From a bacterium (GTDB lineage: Bacteria > Hydrothermota > Hydrothermia > LBFQ01 > DSFT01), in contig JAUQPS010000009.1 in assembly GCA_030550205.1 (NCBI GenBank), positions 1 to 34,473 of the forward strand: a DNA stretch of 34,473 nucleotides. The letters run 5' to 3'. The stretch's first letter is position 1, and each line of letters opens with the position of its first letter. The position numbers and the translations under genes are program-made. The notes under the pieces were generated by a model. It made no database searches and had not been told where the DNA came from. It saw nothing but the letters and a program-made list of their open reading frames with translations. Below, piece after piece: positions 1-8,266 of this stretch.

Positions 1-2336
1 GAGGGATAAAAAGATAAAAAGGTAAATCGGGGTTTTATCTGAACTATGTGGAATTTAAACAACAGATTAGATGCTTTAGTAATTGCTTATAACAAATGTT
101 TTATCTGAACTATGTGGAATTTAAACAATATTATCAAAAATTACAATATTCTCTATTTTATTTTGTTTTATCTGAACTATGTGGAATTTAAACTTATTTT
201 CTAAATATGAAATATAAGCTAATGCAATAAGTTTTATCTGAACTATGTGGAATTTAAACCTATTCCTTTAGAAAAACTGAATTTAAGTTTAGTGGTTTGT
301 TTTATCTGAACTATGTGGAATTTAAACTTAAATTCAACAACAACATATTCCAAATCCCTAAAATGTTTTATCTGAACTATGTGGAATTTAAACAGCGTAA
401 AATTTAAGTATGTTCCTATACATATTGTAGTGTTTTATCTGAACTATGTGGAATTTAAACTAATTTCTTCTCAAAAAAGTTTTTAATAGAAACTAAATGT
501 TTTATCTGAACTATGTGGAATTTAAACTCTTTCTCAAAAGGTTATCATTAGCGAAAGCAATATCAGTTTTATCTGAACTATGTGGAATTTAAACAGAGAG
601 TAGAACAAAGCATACAAAATTTCAAGAATTATAGTTTTATCTGAACTATGTGGAATTTAAACTTCGTTGAAAACTCTCTTTTAAGAAAAAGAGGCTTATT
701 GTTTTATCTGAACTATGTGGAATTTAAACAGTGTAAAATTTAAGGAAGATTTTGAAAGTTTTGAAAGTTTTATCTGAACTATGTGGAATTTAAACCAAAA
801 AGGAAGTGTAAATCCAAACCATCTGCATATTTGGTTTTATCTGAACTATGTGGAATTTAAACCACGTTAAAAATTGTTGATTACGCTTACAATGATAGAA
901 GTTTTATCTGAACTATGTGGAATTTAAACAAATTTTTCAAGTGAATAAACAGTGAAGACTATGTTTTGTTTTATCTGAACTATGTGGAATTTAAACTGGG
1001 CCCCGCCCAACATATCAATGTCAATACATACTGTTTTATCTGAACTATGTGGAATTTAAACAAAAAATTCAGTATCTTTTTGGGACTACTTTCAACAAGT
1101 TTTATCTGAACTATGTGGAATTTAAACGCTGTAATAAAGCTATCATTCTAAAAGGATTGAAATTTGTTTTATCTGAACTATGTGGAATTTAAACCTCTTT
1201 CTTTCAAGTTTTATGAACTGAGCAAAGATGAGTTTTATCTGAACTATGTGGAATTTAAACTTATTGTGTCAGCAAAAATATCTTCTGCTGTTGGGAGTTT
1301 TATCTGAACTATGTGGAATTTAAACACATAATAGTAATACAAAAGGAATGGAATGAAAAATTGTTTTATCTGAACTATGTGGAATTTAAACGTATAAGCA
1401 TTATTTTACGAAAAGATAATATAAAGCTGTTTTATCTGAACTATGTGGAATTTAAACTTTTTTCAAAAGCTTAGCATTATCAATGAAAGCAATAGTTTTA
1501 TCTGAACTATGTGGAATTTAAACATTAAATTTTGTAAAAAGTATTAGTTATTATAGCAATGTTTTATCTGAACTATGTGGAATTTAAACAAGTGCTCTTA
1601 AAGTGATGGGAAATAGTATAAAATAGTGTTTTATCTGAACTATGTGGAATTTAAACGAAGTGCAGGGAAGTAGGGTTTAACAAAGTAAAATCGTTTTATC
1701 TGAACTATGTGGAATTTAAACCATATTGAAAATAAGATAGACAATATTGTAATTTTTGTTTTATCTGAACTATGTGGAATTTAAACGTATTAAAGAAGTC
1801 AGGAATAGAATTAAAATTATGAGGTTTTATCTGAACTATGTGGAATTTAAACCTTCAAATTACGGGTTTCAAGGTTATTGCAAGTGATAGTTTTATCTGA
1901 ACTATGTGGAATTTAAACTTTAGAAGTTTTAATTCTTCAATGTTATCTTTATTACCGTTTTATCTGAACTATGTGGAATTTAAACGTATCATAACTTCTT
2001 TTTCTAATTGTTAGTGTCAAATGTTTTATCTGAACTATGTGGAATTTAAACCAAAATGAAAAAACTTCAAATCAGAATATATACATAGGTTTTATCTGAA
2101 CTATGTGGAATTTAAACTTAATTTCTCAAAAAAGTTTTTAATAGAAACTAATTCAGGTTTTATCTGAACTATGTGGAATTTAAACGCTCTTTTAGCCTTG
2201 CCATCGCCTTGCCTCCTTGCTCTGTTTTATCTGAACTATGTGGAATTTAAACATATGCATATTCTCCTACTTGATAGTAGCATATACCAGAATTTACTTT
2301 TATTTCAGTTTTATCTGAACTATGTGGAATTTAAGC
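1..2336 (+). CRISPR. CRISPR array, trailer-side part, 35 repeats
   Basis: Thirty-five copies of a 29-bp repeat that begins GTTTTATCTGAAC and ends GGAATTTAAAC. The first is at 32-60 and the last at 2308-2336. The flanking bases vary, which fixes the length at 29. The 34 complete spacers are 36-39 nt except the last, which is 55 nt (2253-2307). Bases 1-31 are part of another spacer, so the array continues left. All repeats look identical except the final one, which has AAGC in place of AAAC; a decayed end repeat marks the trailer. Transcription is therefore left to right, and the last eight bases, ATTTAAAC, would be the crRNA 5' tag, resembling the ATTGAAAC-type tags of other systems. The array points into the cmr operon on the same strand and probably serves both Cmr complexes. 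Cas6 is not in the window. Confidence 0.98.
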
Positions 2337-2487
2337 AAATTTTTCTCCAATACAACTTTATTTAATAGAAGAGAGATGTATTCAAGAGAAAAGTACTTAG
2401 TTATATAATAATTTATATAATAATTAGGGATTTGTTATTGTTTTTTTTGATTGCATTATTATTCTAAGAAAATAAAGGAGGTAAGGC
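2337..2487 (+). promoter_or_regulatory. Spacer between array and module A, with a ribosome binding site
   Basis: This AT-rich stretch separates the trailer repeat from the first ORF of module A. It holds a perfect 12-bp tandem duplication (TTATATAATAAT at 2401-2412 and 2413-2424), then a T-run and a very strong Shine-Dalgarno AAAGGAGGT (2474-2482) five bases before the ATG at 2488. The duplication contains TATAAT-like hexamers and could be the operon promoter, but I see no good -35 element at the right distance. A T-rich tract at 2440-2450 has no convincing hairpin before it, so I do not call a terminator for the array transcript. The array transcript may read through into the operon. Confidence 0.5.
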
Positions 2488-2784
2488 ATGGTAATTGAGA
2501 TAGTTAAGATGTTGCTTGATGATTTCTTAGATAGAGGTGATATATTTTTTGTGTATTATAGTGAAGGGACCACATTTTTTGAATTCTGCGCTACAAGAGA
2601 AAAGATAGAAGAGTTCTTTGATAAAAAAGTAAAAAATATAATAAGCAATATAAGTAAAGTTCAATTAAAATTTCCAGAAGGGAAAGATGCTTTTATAGTA
2701 GCTAATGATAGTGAAAAATTTCTGTTTATTGTTATAAGGCTTTATATGAAATATATGAAATTTAAACCAAATGGGCTTAATTAG
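2488..2784 (+). CDS. Small protein of unknown function, first ORF of Cmr module A
   Basis: A 98-aa ORF between the CRISPR array and cmr5, with a strong AAAGGAGGT ribosome binding site five bases upstream, so it is probably translated. I do not recognise the family. The sequence is mixed charged and hydrophobic with aromatic clusters (DIFFVYY, TTFFEFC), no membrane segment, no Cys pairs and no clear enzyme motif. It looks like a small alpha/beta protein. It is separated from cmr5 by about 96 bp holding another candidate promoter. Its last ten codons are encoded by a sequence that matches the CRISPR repeat at 24 of 29 positions (2739-2767). That raises the possibility that its 3' end, or the whole region, has a regulatory RNA role. 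It could be an accessory Cmr protein, an antitoxin-like product or a chance ORF; the ribosome site argues for a real gene. Confidence 0.6.
   Translation: MVIEIVKMLLDDFLDRGDIFFVYYSEGTTFFEFCATREKIEEFFDKKVKNIISNISKVQLKFPEGKDAFIVANDSEKFLFIVIRLYMKYMKFKPNGLN
2739..2767 (+). repeat. Degenerate CRISPR repeat-like sequence inside orf98
   Basis: Aligned without gaps to the 29-bp repeat, this segment matches at 24 positions; mismatches are at repeat positions 2, 8, 13, 17 and 20. The nine 3'-terminal bases, AATTTAAAC, which contain the whole predicted crRNA tag, are intact. It is in the same orientation as the array and about 400 bp past its last repeat. It encodes the end of the 98-aa ORF. The flanks are not obviously spacer-like and no second copy follows at spacer distance. 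It could be an old array remnant, a solitary repeat used by a regulatory crRNA-like transcript, or a chance match in AT-rich DNA. Confidence 0.5.
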
Positions 2785-2812
2785 TCTATGGTTTTAAAGG
2801 GTGTAAAACTTG

Positions 2813-2824
2813 CTTTAAAATTTC
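2813..2824 (+). promoter_or_regulatory. Candidate promoter element upstream of cmr5 of module A
   Basis: CTTTAAAATTTC with TAAAAT as a -10-like core. The wider string TTGCTTTAAAATTTC is identical to that before nuoC (28922-28936). Here the start codon is 57 bases further on and a good ribosome site, AGGAGG (2866-2871), precedes cmr5, so this transcript would have a leader. Just upstream is a small perfect inverted repeat, GTTTTA-N7-TAAAAC (2791-2809), which might be an operator. Confidence 0.5.
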
Positions 2825-2880
2825 AGATATATTTTTATTTAGAAGGTTGGGGATTATTAAAGTGCAGGAGGATATGAAAA

Positions 2881-3249
2881 ATGAGGACTTTAAATCAAGA
2901 GAGGGGATTATATGCATTAGAAATAGTTAAAGAAGTAAAAAAGAAGCCGGACAAGGCTCAAAAGAAATACAAAAGCTATGCTAAAAAACTTCCTGCTCTC
3001 ATAGCCACCAATGGGCTTATAGCCACTCTTGCCTTTTTGAAATCAAAGAGTGATGCCAAAGATGTTTACGATTCTGTAGTTAGATGGTTGAAACAGCAAG
3101 AATATATAGAAAGTGAGGAAAATGGATTAGAAGAATTACTAAAAGTAGATTATCACAAGCTTCGTTTGGCAACTATGGAGGCTTTGGCTTTTGCCAGTTG
3201 GCTAAAAAGGATAGTGGAGATTGAGATAGAAGAGGATGAAAATGAATAG
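2881..3249 (+). CDS. cmr5: Cmr5, small subunit of type III-B complex (module A)
   Basis: A 122-aa small helical subunit of the Cmr effector, which fills the belly of the crRNA filament and contacts target RNA. Recognised by the family pattern: AKKLPALIATNGLIATLAF in the middle and LRLATMEALAFASWLKRIVE at the C-terminus, both matched by the other Cmr5 in this window. The length is normal for the family. An AGGAGG ribosome site lies nine bases before the ATG. The 3' end overlaps the start of cmr6, so the two are translationally coupled. It follows orf98 and opens the run cmr5-cmr6-csx1-cmr2-cmr1-cmr3-cmr4. Compared with its paralogue in module B it lacks about 75 residues between the first helix and the AKKLP motif; that extra part is the unusual state. 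Confidence 0.93.
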   Translation: MRTLNQERGLYALEIVKEVKKKPDKAQKKYKSYAKKLPALIATNGLIATLAFLKSKSDAKDVYDSVVRWLKQQEYIESEENGLEELLKVDYHKLRLATMEALAFASWLKRIVEIEIEEDENE

Positions 3250-4390
3250 GCATAGCAAAAGTAGGAGGGAAAGAAAGCATAAGATTAAGGGAAGTATTCG
3301 CTTTGGAAGTTGTAATGAGATCTTTCTCAGATATGAAGCTCCTGACGATCTCGTAGATAAAGATGAAGAGAATGTAAAGAATAAGTTCTTTGATAATGCA
3401 ATGAAACACCTTATAAGTAAGGGAGTAGATAGCTTGCCTTTACTGCTTAACAAGTATATTCCAATTCCTGATAATGCTGTGGAAGTTATCACAATAGAAG
3501 AGAAAAATGGTAATCCTAAGGAAAGCAGGAAAGACTTCCTTTCACTTAAAAAAGGTAAAATTATAGAGGAAGGAGTAAAGAGGTTATTCTATAATTCCTT
3601 ATTGAAGCATTTTAGGTATTCAGATCTAACAAAATCTACTATAAAAAACAGACTTGATGAAATTTTAAATACTTCAGAAAGCTCTGGATATGTAAAGGTC
3701 TTTGACAAAACTCTAAAAACTATATCTCCACTTGTCTGTGGGCTTGGGGCAACTCATATATTTGAGACTTCTATAACATTACACCACATATGGGGAGTTC
3801 CTTACATTCCGGGTAGTAGTCTAAAGGGTGTGTGTAGGCAGGTGGCCTTTTGGAAGCTTGTTGAAGAAAGAAAGTTATCAAAGGATGATTTGGAAGAGTT
3901 CCAAAAGAAATTTTATGGTGATTTAATCACCGATGATAAAGAAATTCTAAAATACCAGCTTTTGTTTGGAACGCAGGGCTTTAAAGGACTTTTGCTTTTC
4001 TTAGATGCCTATCCTGAAATACAAGATGGAAGTATAAAAGAACTATTTAAGCTTGACATTATGAATCCGCATTATAGCGAATACTATGGAGAGAAAAGAG
4101 ATATTCCGGGAGATTGGGAAAATCCTGTGCCAGTGTTTTTCCTTACGGTAAAAGAAGGGGTGTCTTTTAGGTTTGTGGTTCTCTTTGACGAATGCAGGTG
4201 GGAGGTGATAAAAAAGAAAGGAATACCTGATAAAGAAGGAAAGAGAAGGCAATTAGCTGATGAGGAAATAAAAGGGGTTGAAGAGTATATGGAAAGTGAG
4301 AAGTTTTATGAGGATATTATAGGGCAAGCTCTGGAGTTCTATGGAGTTGGTTCAAAAACAAGGCTTGGCTATGGATTGTTTAAAATATAA
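3242..4390 (+). CDS. cmr6: Cmr6, RAMP subunit capping the III-B backbone (module A)
   Basis: A 382-aa Cas7-like RAMP protein that sits at the distal end of the Cmr filament. The family signature is the block GLGATHIFETSITLHHIWGVPYIPGSSLKG, where the glycine-rich RAMP loop lies near the middle, followed by LLFGTQGFKGLLLFLDAYP, PGDWENPVPVFFLTVKEGV, and the C-terminal GVGSKTRLGYG loop. I placed the start at 3242 because AGAGG (3231-3235) is then six bases away; an in-frame ATG at 3236 would abut it. The gene overlaps the end of cmr5 and, at its 3' end, the start of csx1. The first 60 residues are rich in Lys and Arg (KSRRERKHKIKG), a likely RNA contact. Collinear with the Cmr6 of module B. Confidence 0.93.
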   Translation: MNRHSKSRRERKHKIKGSIRFGSCNEIFLRYEAPDDLVDKDEENVKNKFFDNAMKHLISKGVDSLPLLLNKYIPIPDNAVEVITIEEKNGNPKESRKDFLSLKKGKIIEEGVKRLFYNSLLKHFRYSDLTKSTIKNRLDEILNTSESSGYVKVFDKTLKTISPLVCGLGATHIFETSITLHHIWGVPYIPGSSLKGVCRQVAFWKLVEERKLSKDDLEEFQKKFYGDLITDDKEILKYQLLFGTQGFKGLLLFLDAYPEIQDGSIKELFKLDIMNPHYSEYYGEKRDIPGDWENPVPVFFLTVKEGVSFRFVVLFDECRWEVIKKKGIPDKEGKRRQLADEEIKGVEEYMESEKFYEDIIGQALEFYGVGSKTRLGYGLFKI

Positions 4391-5708
4391 ATATTATATA
4401 AAAATACTTGTAGCTGTATGGGGTAATTTCTCCGTTTGGAAGGATGCAAACTATAAGTATAAGAATGAAAAACATACTTCAAGTACCACTTTACCTTTAT
4501 TACTTGGTACAATAAATCCTAACTATACTTATATAATCTTGTCTGATACTTTAATGGATAAATACGATAAAATTTCCACATATCAAGAGGGTTTATCAAA
4601 AATAAAGAACGAGGCAGATGCTTTTATTAAAGAAAAAATAAGAAGCTATCCTACTAAACTAAAGGAAGATAACATAAATATTTTGATTTTGCCGGCTGTG
4701 GGCACTTTTTCAAGGTCAAGGTTTGTGGGAAATCCTAATAATTTCTATGCCTTGGTTTATTTTGAACTTGCAAGGAATATTCTAAGGAATTTGGGGTCTA
4801 AACTGGCATTTATAAGCGAAAATAATAAGCCTTGTTTAGAACTTTACCTTGATATAACTCATGGCTTGAACTTTATGACCATGATAACTTACAGGGCGGT
4901 AAAGGATATTTTGCAGATAATTGCCTATTTTTGTAATGTAAGACTAATAGTTTTGAATAGTGATCCTTTGGTGGGTAGTGGAAATATTGACTTGAATATC
5001 AACGAGATTGAGAAAATAAACGTAATACCAGCTTTTAACTTTTATAGGTATAGTGATACTATGCTTCTTATTCCAAGTCCAAGCGGGCATGAAGGTGTAA
5101 ACGCTCTTACAAAAAGGATGGATAGGCTTTATGCCTTTTGCAGTGCCTTTCTACATGGCTTGCCTGTTTATATGTATTATTTTTATGAAAAGCTTAAGGA
5201 AGATGAGATAGAAAGCATAGTTAAGCTGTTTTGCAATTATGTTCATATAAAGGTGAATGTTAATGGAACTTTTGAGATTATTCAAGGGTTAAACTTTGGC
5301 GAGAGTTTTATATCGCTTCTTCAAGGGTTTTTGCTGTCAAACCTTTTAGAATTTTTAAGGGTTGATGTTAAAGATGATGGAGCGATAAGAATGGATGATA
5401 TAGAGAGAATAAAGGGTATCTTTAAACATTCAAAAACAATCCTACAAAGGCTTGAAAGGGAGTTTGAAAAGATAGAAAAGAGAAAAAGACAGATAAGCTC
5501 TGAATTTAAGGACTATGGATTTTATGCAGAGGCCAATTATTCTCCTAATGATAACTTTGATGGGAGAAACTTTTTTGCTCACTGCGGCTTTGCGCATAAT
5601 CTAATTGAGGTGAAAAAGGAAGGAAATACCATATTTATTAAGCCAAAGCAAAGATTTATAGAGGAAATACATGAGGCTCTTTTGGAGAGCCTACCACTTG
5701 GAGGGTAG
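4371..5708 (+). CDS. csx1: Csx1-family CARF-HEPN ribonuclease (module A)
   Basis: Predicted cyclic-oligoadenylate-activated RNase, the downstream effector of Cmr2 signalling. The N-terminal half is CARF-like: a short beta strand KILVAVWGNFSVW after the start, then LDITHGLNFMTMITYRAV, a signature of the Csx1/MJ1666-type family. The C-terminal half carries the HEPN catalytic motif R399-N-F-F-A-H404, followed by CGFAHNLIEV. Length (445 aa) fits the family. I start at ATG 4371, which puts the first CARF strand close to the N-terminus; an in-frame ATG at 4341 would add ten residues and deepen the overlap with cmr6. Two bases separate its stop from cmr2, so it is co-made with the enzyme that should produce its ligand. 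Which ring size it binds cannot be read from sequence. Confidence 0.88.
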   Translation: MDCLKYKYYIKILVAVWGNFSVWKDANYKYKNEKHTSSTTLPLLLGTINPNYTYIILSDTLMDKYDKISTYQEGLSKIKNEADAFIKEKIRSYPTKLKEDNINILILPAVGTFSRSRFVGNPNNFYALVYFELARNILRNLGSKLAFISENNKPCLELYLDITHGLNFMTMITYRAVKDILQIIAYFCNVRLIVLNSDPLVGSGNIDLNINEIEKINVIPAFNFYRYSDTMLLIPSPSGHEGVNALTKRMDRLYAFCSAFLHGLPVYMYYFYEKLKEDEIESIVKLFCNYVHIKVNVNGTFEIIQGLNFGESFISLLQGFLLSNLLEFLRVDVKDDGAIRMDDIERIKGIFKHSKTILQRLEREFEKIEKRKRQISSEFKDYGFYAEANYSPNDNFDGRNFFAHCGFAHNLIEVKKEGNTIFIKPKQRFIEEIHEALLESLPLGG

Positions 5709-5710
5709 CT

Positions 5711-8266
5711 ATGGTACAGGATAATTATTCTGTGGATTATGTTTTGAAGTTAAAGGCTTTAATGCATGATCCTATATATAAAATATCTACTTTGGGAAGC
5801 GGTCATGAAAATATAGCGAAAGAACTTTATAAGCTTCTTATGAATGAAGAATATTCGGAAGATGGTAATTTGAAAAAAGCAGACCATATAAGCTCTGCTA
5901 TATCAAGGATAGTTGTAAAAGACGCACCTTGGGTTGATTTTGAAGAGTCTTATTTTATTGATCCTTTCACTCTTAAAAAAACCGAACCGATAAAAGCTCC
6001 AGAAAAAGAAGAAGATGTAAAAGATATTTTTAAAGAACTTGGAAACAAGCTTCAATGTAAAAATAATCCAAAGTTATGTTTTCTTTTCCTTTGGAGATTT
6101 CTGCCAGATATCTTTCCTTGGATAAAAAAACATCCTGCAGACTCAAGGGCTCCTAACCATTCCATATACGACCACCTTGTGCAAAGCTCTTGTATTGCCA
6201 CATGTCTTGACAAGGGAAATAAACCAGCCTTTTTGCTCTTTACCATTAGTCCTGTGCAATCCTTTGTTGCCATAGCCAGAAAAACTTCCGACCTTTGGGC
6301 TGGGAGTTATTTAATCTCTTATCTAATCTACAAGGCTATTGAAGTAATAATGGATGAGCTTGGACCAGACCATATTATCTTTCCTAATTTAAGAGGGCAA
6401 CCATTGGTGGATTTATGGCTTTATGAAAAGCATTTTAAAAACTTAAACATAGACAAAATTGGTGATTTTGATTTTGAAAAGCGGAAACATAAAGATAATC
6501 TTATAAATGATAAACTTCTTATTGCCAACTTTCCTAATAGATTTTTAGCCATAGTGCCTTATGGTAGGGCAAAAGATATAGCTAAGGAATGTCAAGAAGC
6601 CATAGGAAAGGCAATTGATGAGCTTTTGGAAAAGGTAGAAAGTTTAAATGATGATAAAGTAAAAGAAGAAGTTAAAAAAGTAAAGTATGTTATAAAGGAA
6701 CACCTTACCAAATATCTAAAAATTTATTGGGTAGTTTTGCCTTTTTATGAAAACAATTATACGGATGTTGAACCTATTCTTAAAGATTACAAAAATTTGA
6801 TAGTTGAAAGTGATTTATATAAGGTAGTTAAAACTATTGTATATAATCCTTACTATAAAAATTTAGGACCTAACGTGGGAAGTGCTTATTCTCTCCTTGT
6901 AGAGCTAACAGAAAGGTTTTTGGCAAGCAGAAAAGCAATAAGAGATTTTGAAGTAGTTAAAATAGATAAAGAAAGTATAAAGCAATGCCATCTTTGTGGC
7001 GAGTATGAGGTGCTTGATATAAAATGGGAAAATATTGGTAGGAAGTACGTAGGCGAGAGTGAAAGACTTTGTGGTATGTGCTTTTTCAAAAGGCTTTTGC
7101 CCAAGTTGATAGAAAACAAATTTGGTCTTGAATTAAAATTTCCATCTACTGCTGAAATGGCAACAGTAAAGTATAAGGAGGATCTATATATTGACCTGCG
7201 AAAAATTGAAAAATTTTTAGATAATTATAATCTACCAAAGACTGCAAGTGTGCCAAAGCTAAAAAACAAACCACTATACGACATTGATGGCCAATGGCTA
7301 ATGGAGTCATCATATAGAAAAGAATACCTTAAAAGGGAATATGGGATAAATGTTCCTGAGGAAGAGCTTGAGGAGATGAGAAAATTTTTGAATGAAAAGA
7401 AGATAAAACCACCTACTTATTATGCCATTCTTTCCGTAGATGGTGATAATATGGGTAAGTGGCTAAAGGGTGAATATTTACCGACGGTGGAAAAATTGCT
7501 TCATGAAAAGGTAAGAAATGAGCCAAAACTAACAGAGGATCAGAATATAAAGAGACTTCTTGAAAGCATTCATCCTATGTCTCCATCTTTCCATAACTTG
7601 TTTTCTAGAAGACTATCAGAGTTTGCTTTAGAAAGGGTAAGTAAAAGAGTAGAAAAGGTTTATTATGGCAAGCTTATTTATGCTGGCGGGGATGATGTAT
7701 TAGCCTTTTTGCCGGTAGATGAGGCTTTAAATTGTGCTTGTGATTTAAACAAGGCTTTTAAGATCTTGCTTGGAGAAAAGGCAAGCGTGAGTGCAGGGAT
7801 TGTTTTTGTCCATCATAAATATCCACTATCTTTGGCTTTGAGAGAGGTAAGAGATGCACAAAAGAGGGCAAAAAGGGATTATGGCCGTTCGGCAGTATGC
7901 ATAAAACAGATATCTGGCTCTGGTCAAGTTAGAACCACCGGGTTTAAGTGGGAAGACAAGGATTTCTTTGATAAGATTGTTGAAAAATACTCAAGGGAAG
8001 AGCTTTCTTCTAAGTTTGCTTATGACCTTGTGGATGTGGTGAGGATGTTACAAGGAAAAGAGAATAAGGTTAAGGATGAAACTCTTTCTATCTTGGAGAG
8101 GGAAATTAAGAGGTTATATAGGCGTAAAGTTTCTAAGGATAATGTGGATAAGGACTTTGAAGAGAAGCTTTTGAATACTATGAAAAGGTATAAAGATAAT
8201 ATACTGGCCTTTGCTGATATGTTGATAATTGCAAGGTTTGTGGCTAAGATGGGGGCAGAGGGATGA
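5711..8266 (+). CDS. cmr2: Cmr2/Cas10, cyclase and nuclease subunit (module A)
   Basis: An 851-aa large subunit that makes cyclic oligoadenylates and cuts DNA when target RNA is bound. The HD pair is H19-D20 in LKALMHDP, with a second ADH motif in the KADHISSA stretch. The conserved block HPADSRAPNHSIYDHLVQ follows, then a zinc finger CHLC (426-429) and CGMC (454-457). The first palm domain has AILSVDGDNMGKWL, and the second has the cyclase motif GGDD at 659-662. The C-terminus is helical (D4 domain). All catalytic motifs are present, so both activities should be intact. Codon use shows many AGG arginine codons, unlike the flanking chromosomal genes. It sits two bases after csx1 and overlaps cmr1 by ATGA. 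It is collinear with Cmr2 of module B along the whole length. Confidence 0.97.
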   Translation: MVQDNYSVDYVLKLKALMHDPIYKISTLGSGHENIAKELYKLLMNEEYSEDGNLKKADHISSAISRIVVKDAPWVDFEESYFIDPFTLKKTEPIKAPEKEEDVKDIFKELGNKLQCKNNPKLCFLFLWRFLPDIFPWIKKHPADSRAPNHSIYDHLVQSSCIATCLDKGNKPAFLLFTISPVQSFVAIARKTSDLWAGSYLISYLIYKAIEVIMDELGPDHIIFPNLRGQPLVDLWLYEKHFKNLNIDKIGDFDFEKRKHKDNLINDKLLIANFPNRFLAIVPYGRAKDIAKECQEAIGKAIDELLEKVESLNDDKVKEEVKKVKYVIKEHLTKYLKIYWVVLPFYENNYTDVEPILKDYKNLIVESDLYKVVKTIVYNPYYKNLGPNVGSAYSLLVELTERFLASRKAIRDFEVVKIDKESIKQCHLCGEYEVLDIKWENIGRKYVGESERLCGMCFFKRLLPKLIENKFGLELKFPSTAEMATVKYKEDLYIDLRKIEKFLDNYNLPKTASVPKLKNKPLYDIDGQWLMESSYRKEYLKREYGINVPEEELEEMRKFLNEKKIKPPTYYAILSVDGDNMGKWLKGEYLPTVEKLLHEKVRNEPKLTEDQNIKRLLESIHPMSPSFHNLFSRRLSEFALERVSKRVEKVYYGKLIYAGGDDVLAFLPVDEALNCACDLNKAFKILLGEKASVSAGIVFVHHKYPLSLALREVRDAQKRAKRDYGRSAVCIKQISGSGQVRTTGFKWEDKDFFDKIVEKYSREELSSKFAYDLVDVVRMLQGKENKVKDETLSILEREIKRLYRRKVSKDNVDKDFEEKLLNTMKRYKDNILAFADMLIIARFVAKMGAEG

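Noticed and set aside
2171-2365. A 64-aa open frame on the plus strand within the end of the CRISPR array
   Set aside because: Its repeated YLNYVEFK segments are translated CRISPR repeats; it is a by-product of the array.
2440-2452. T-run after the array as a terminator
   Set aside because: No stable GC-containing hairpin precedes it.
3173-3492. Overlapping minus-strand open frames opposite cmr5 and cmr6
   Set aside because: They lie fully opposite genes with clear Cmr homology, have Ser/Leu-rich low-complexity translations and no ribosome sites.
4341-4370. Longer N-terminus for csx1 of module A starting at 4341
   Set aside because: It would overlap cmr6 by 50 bases and add residues before the first CARF strand that the family does not have.
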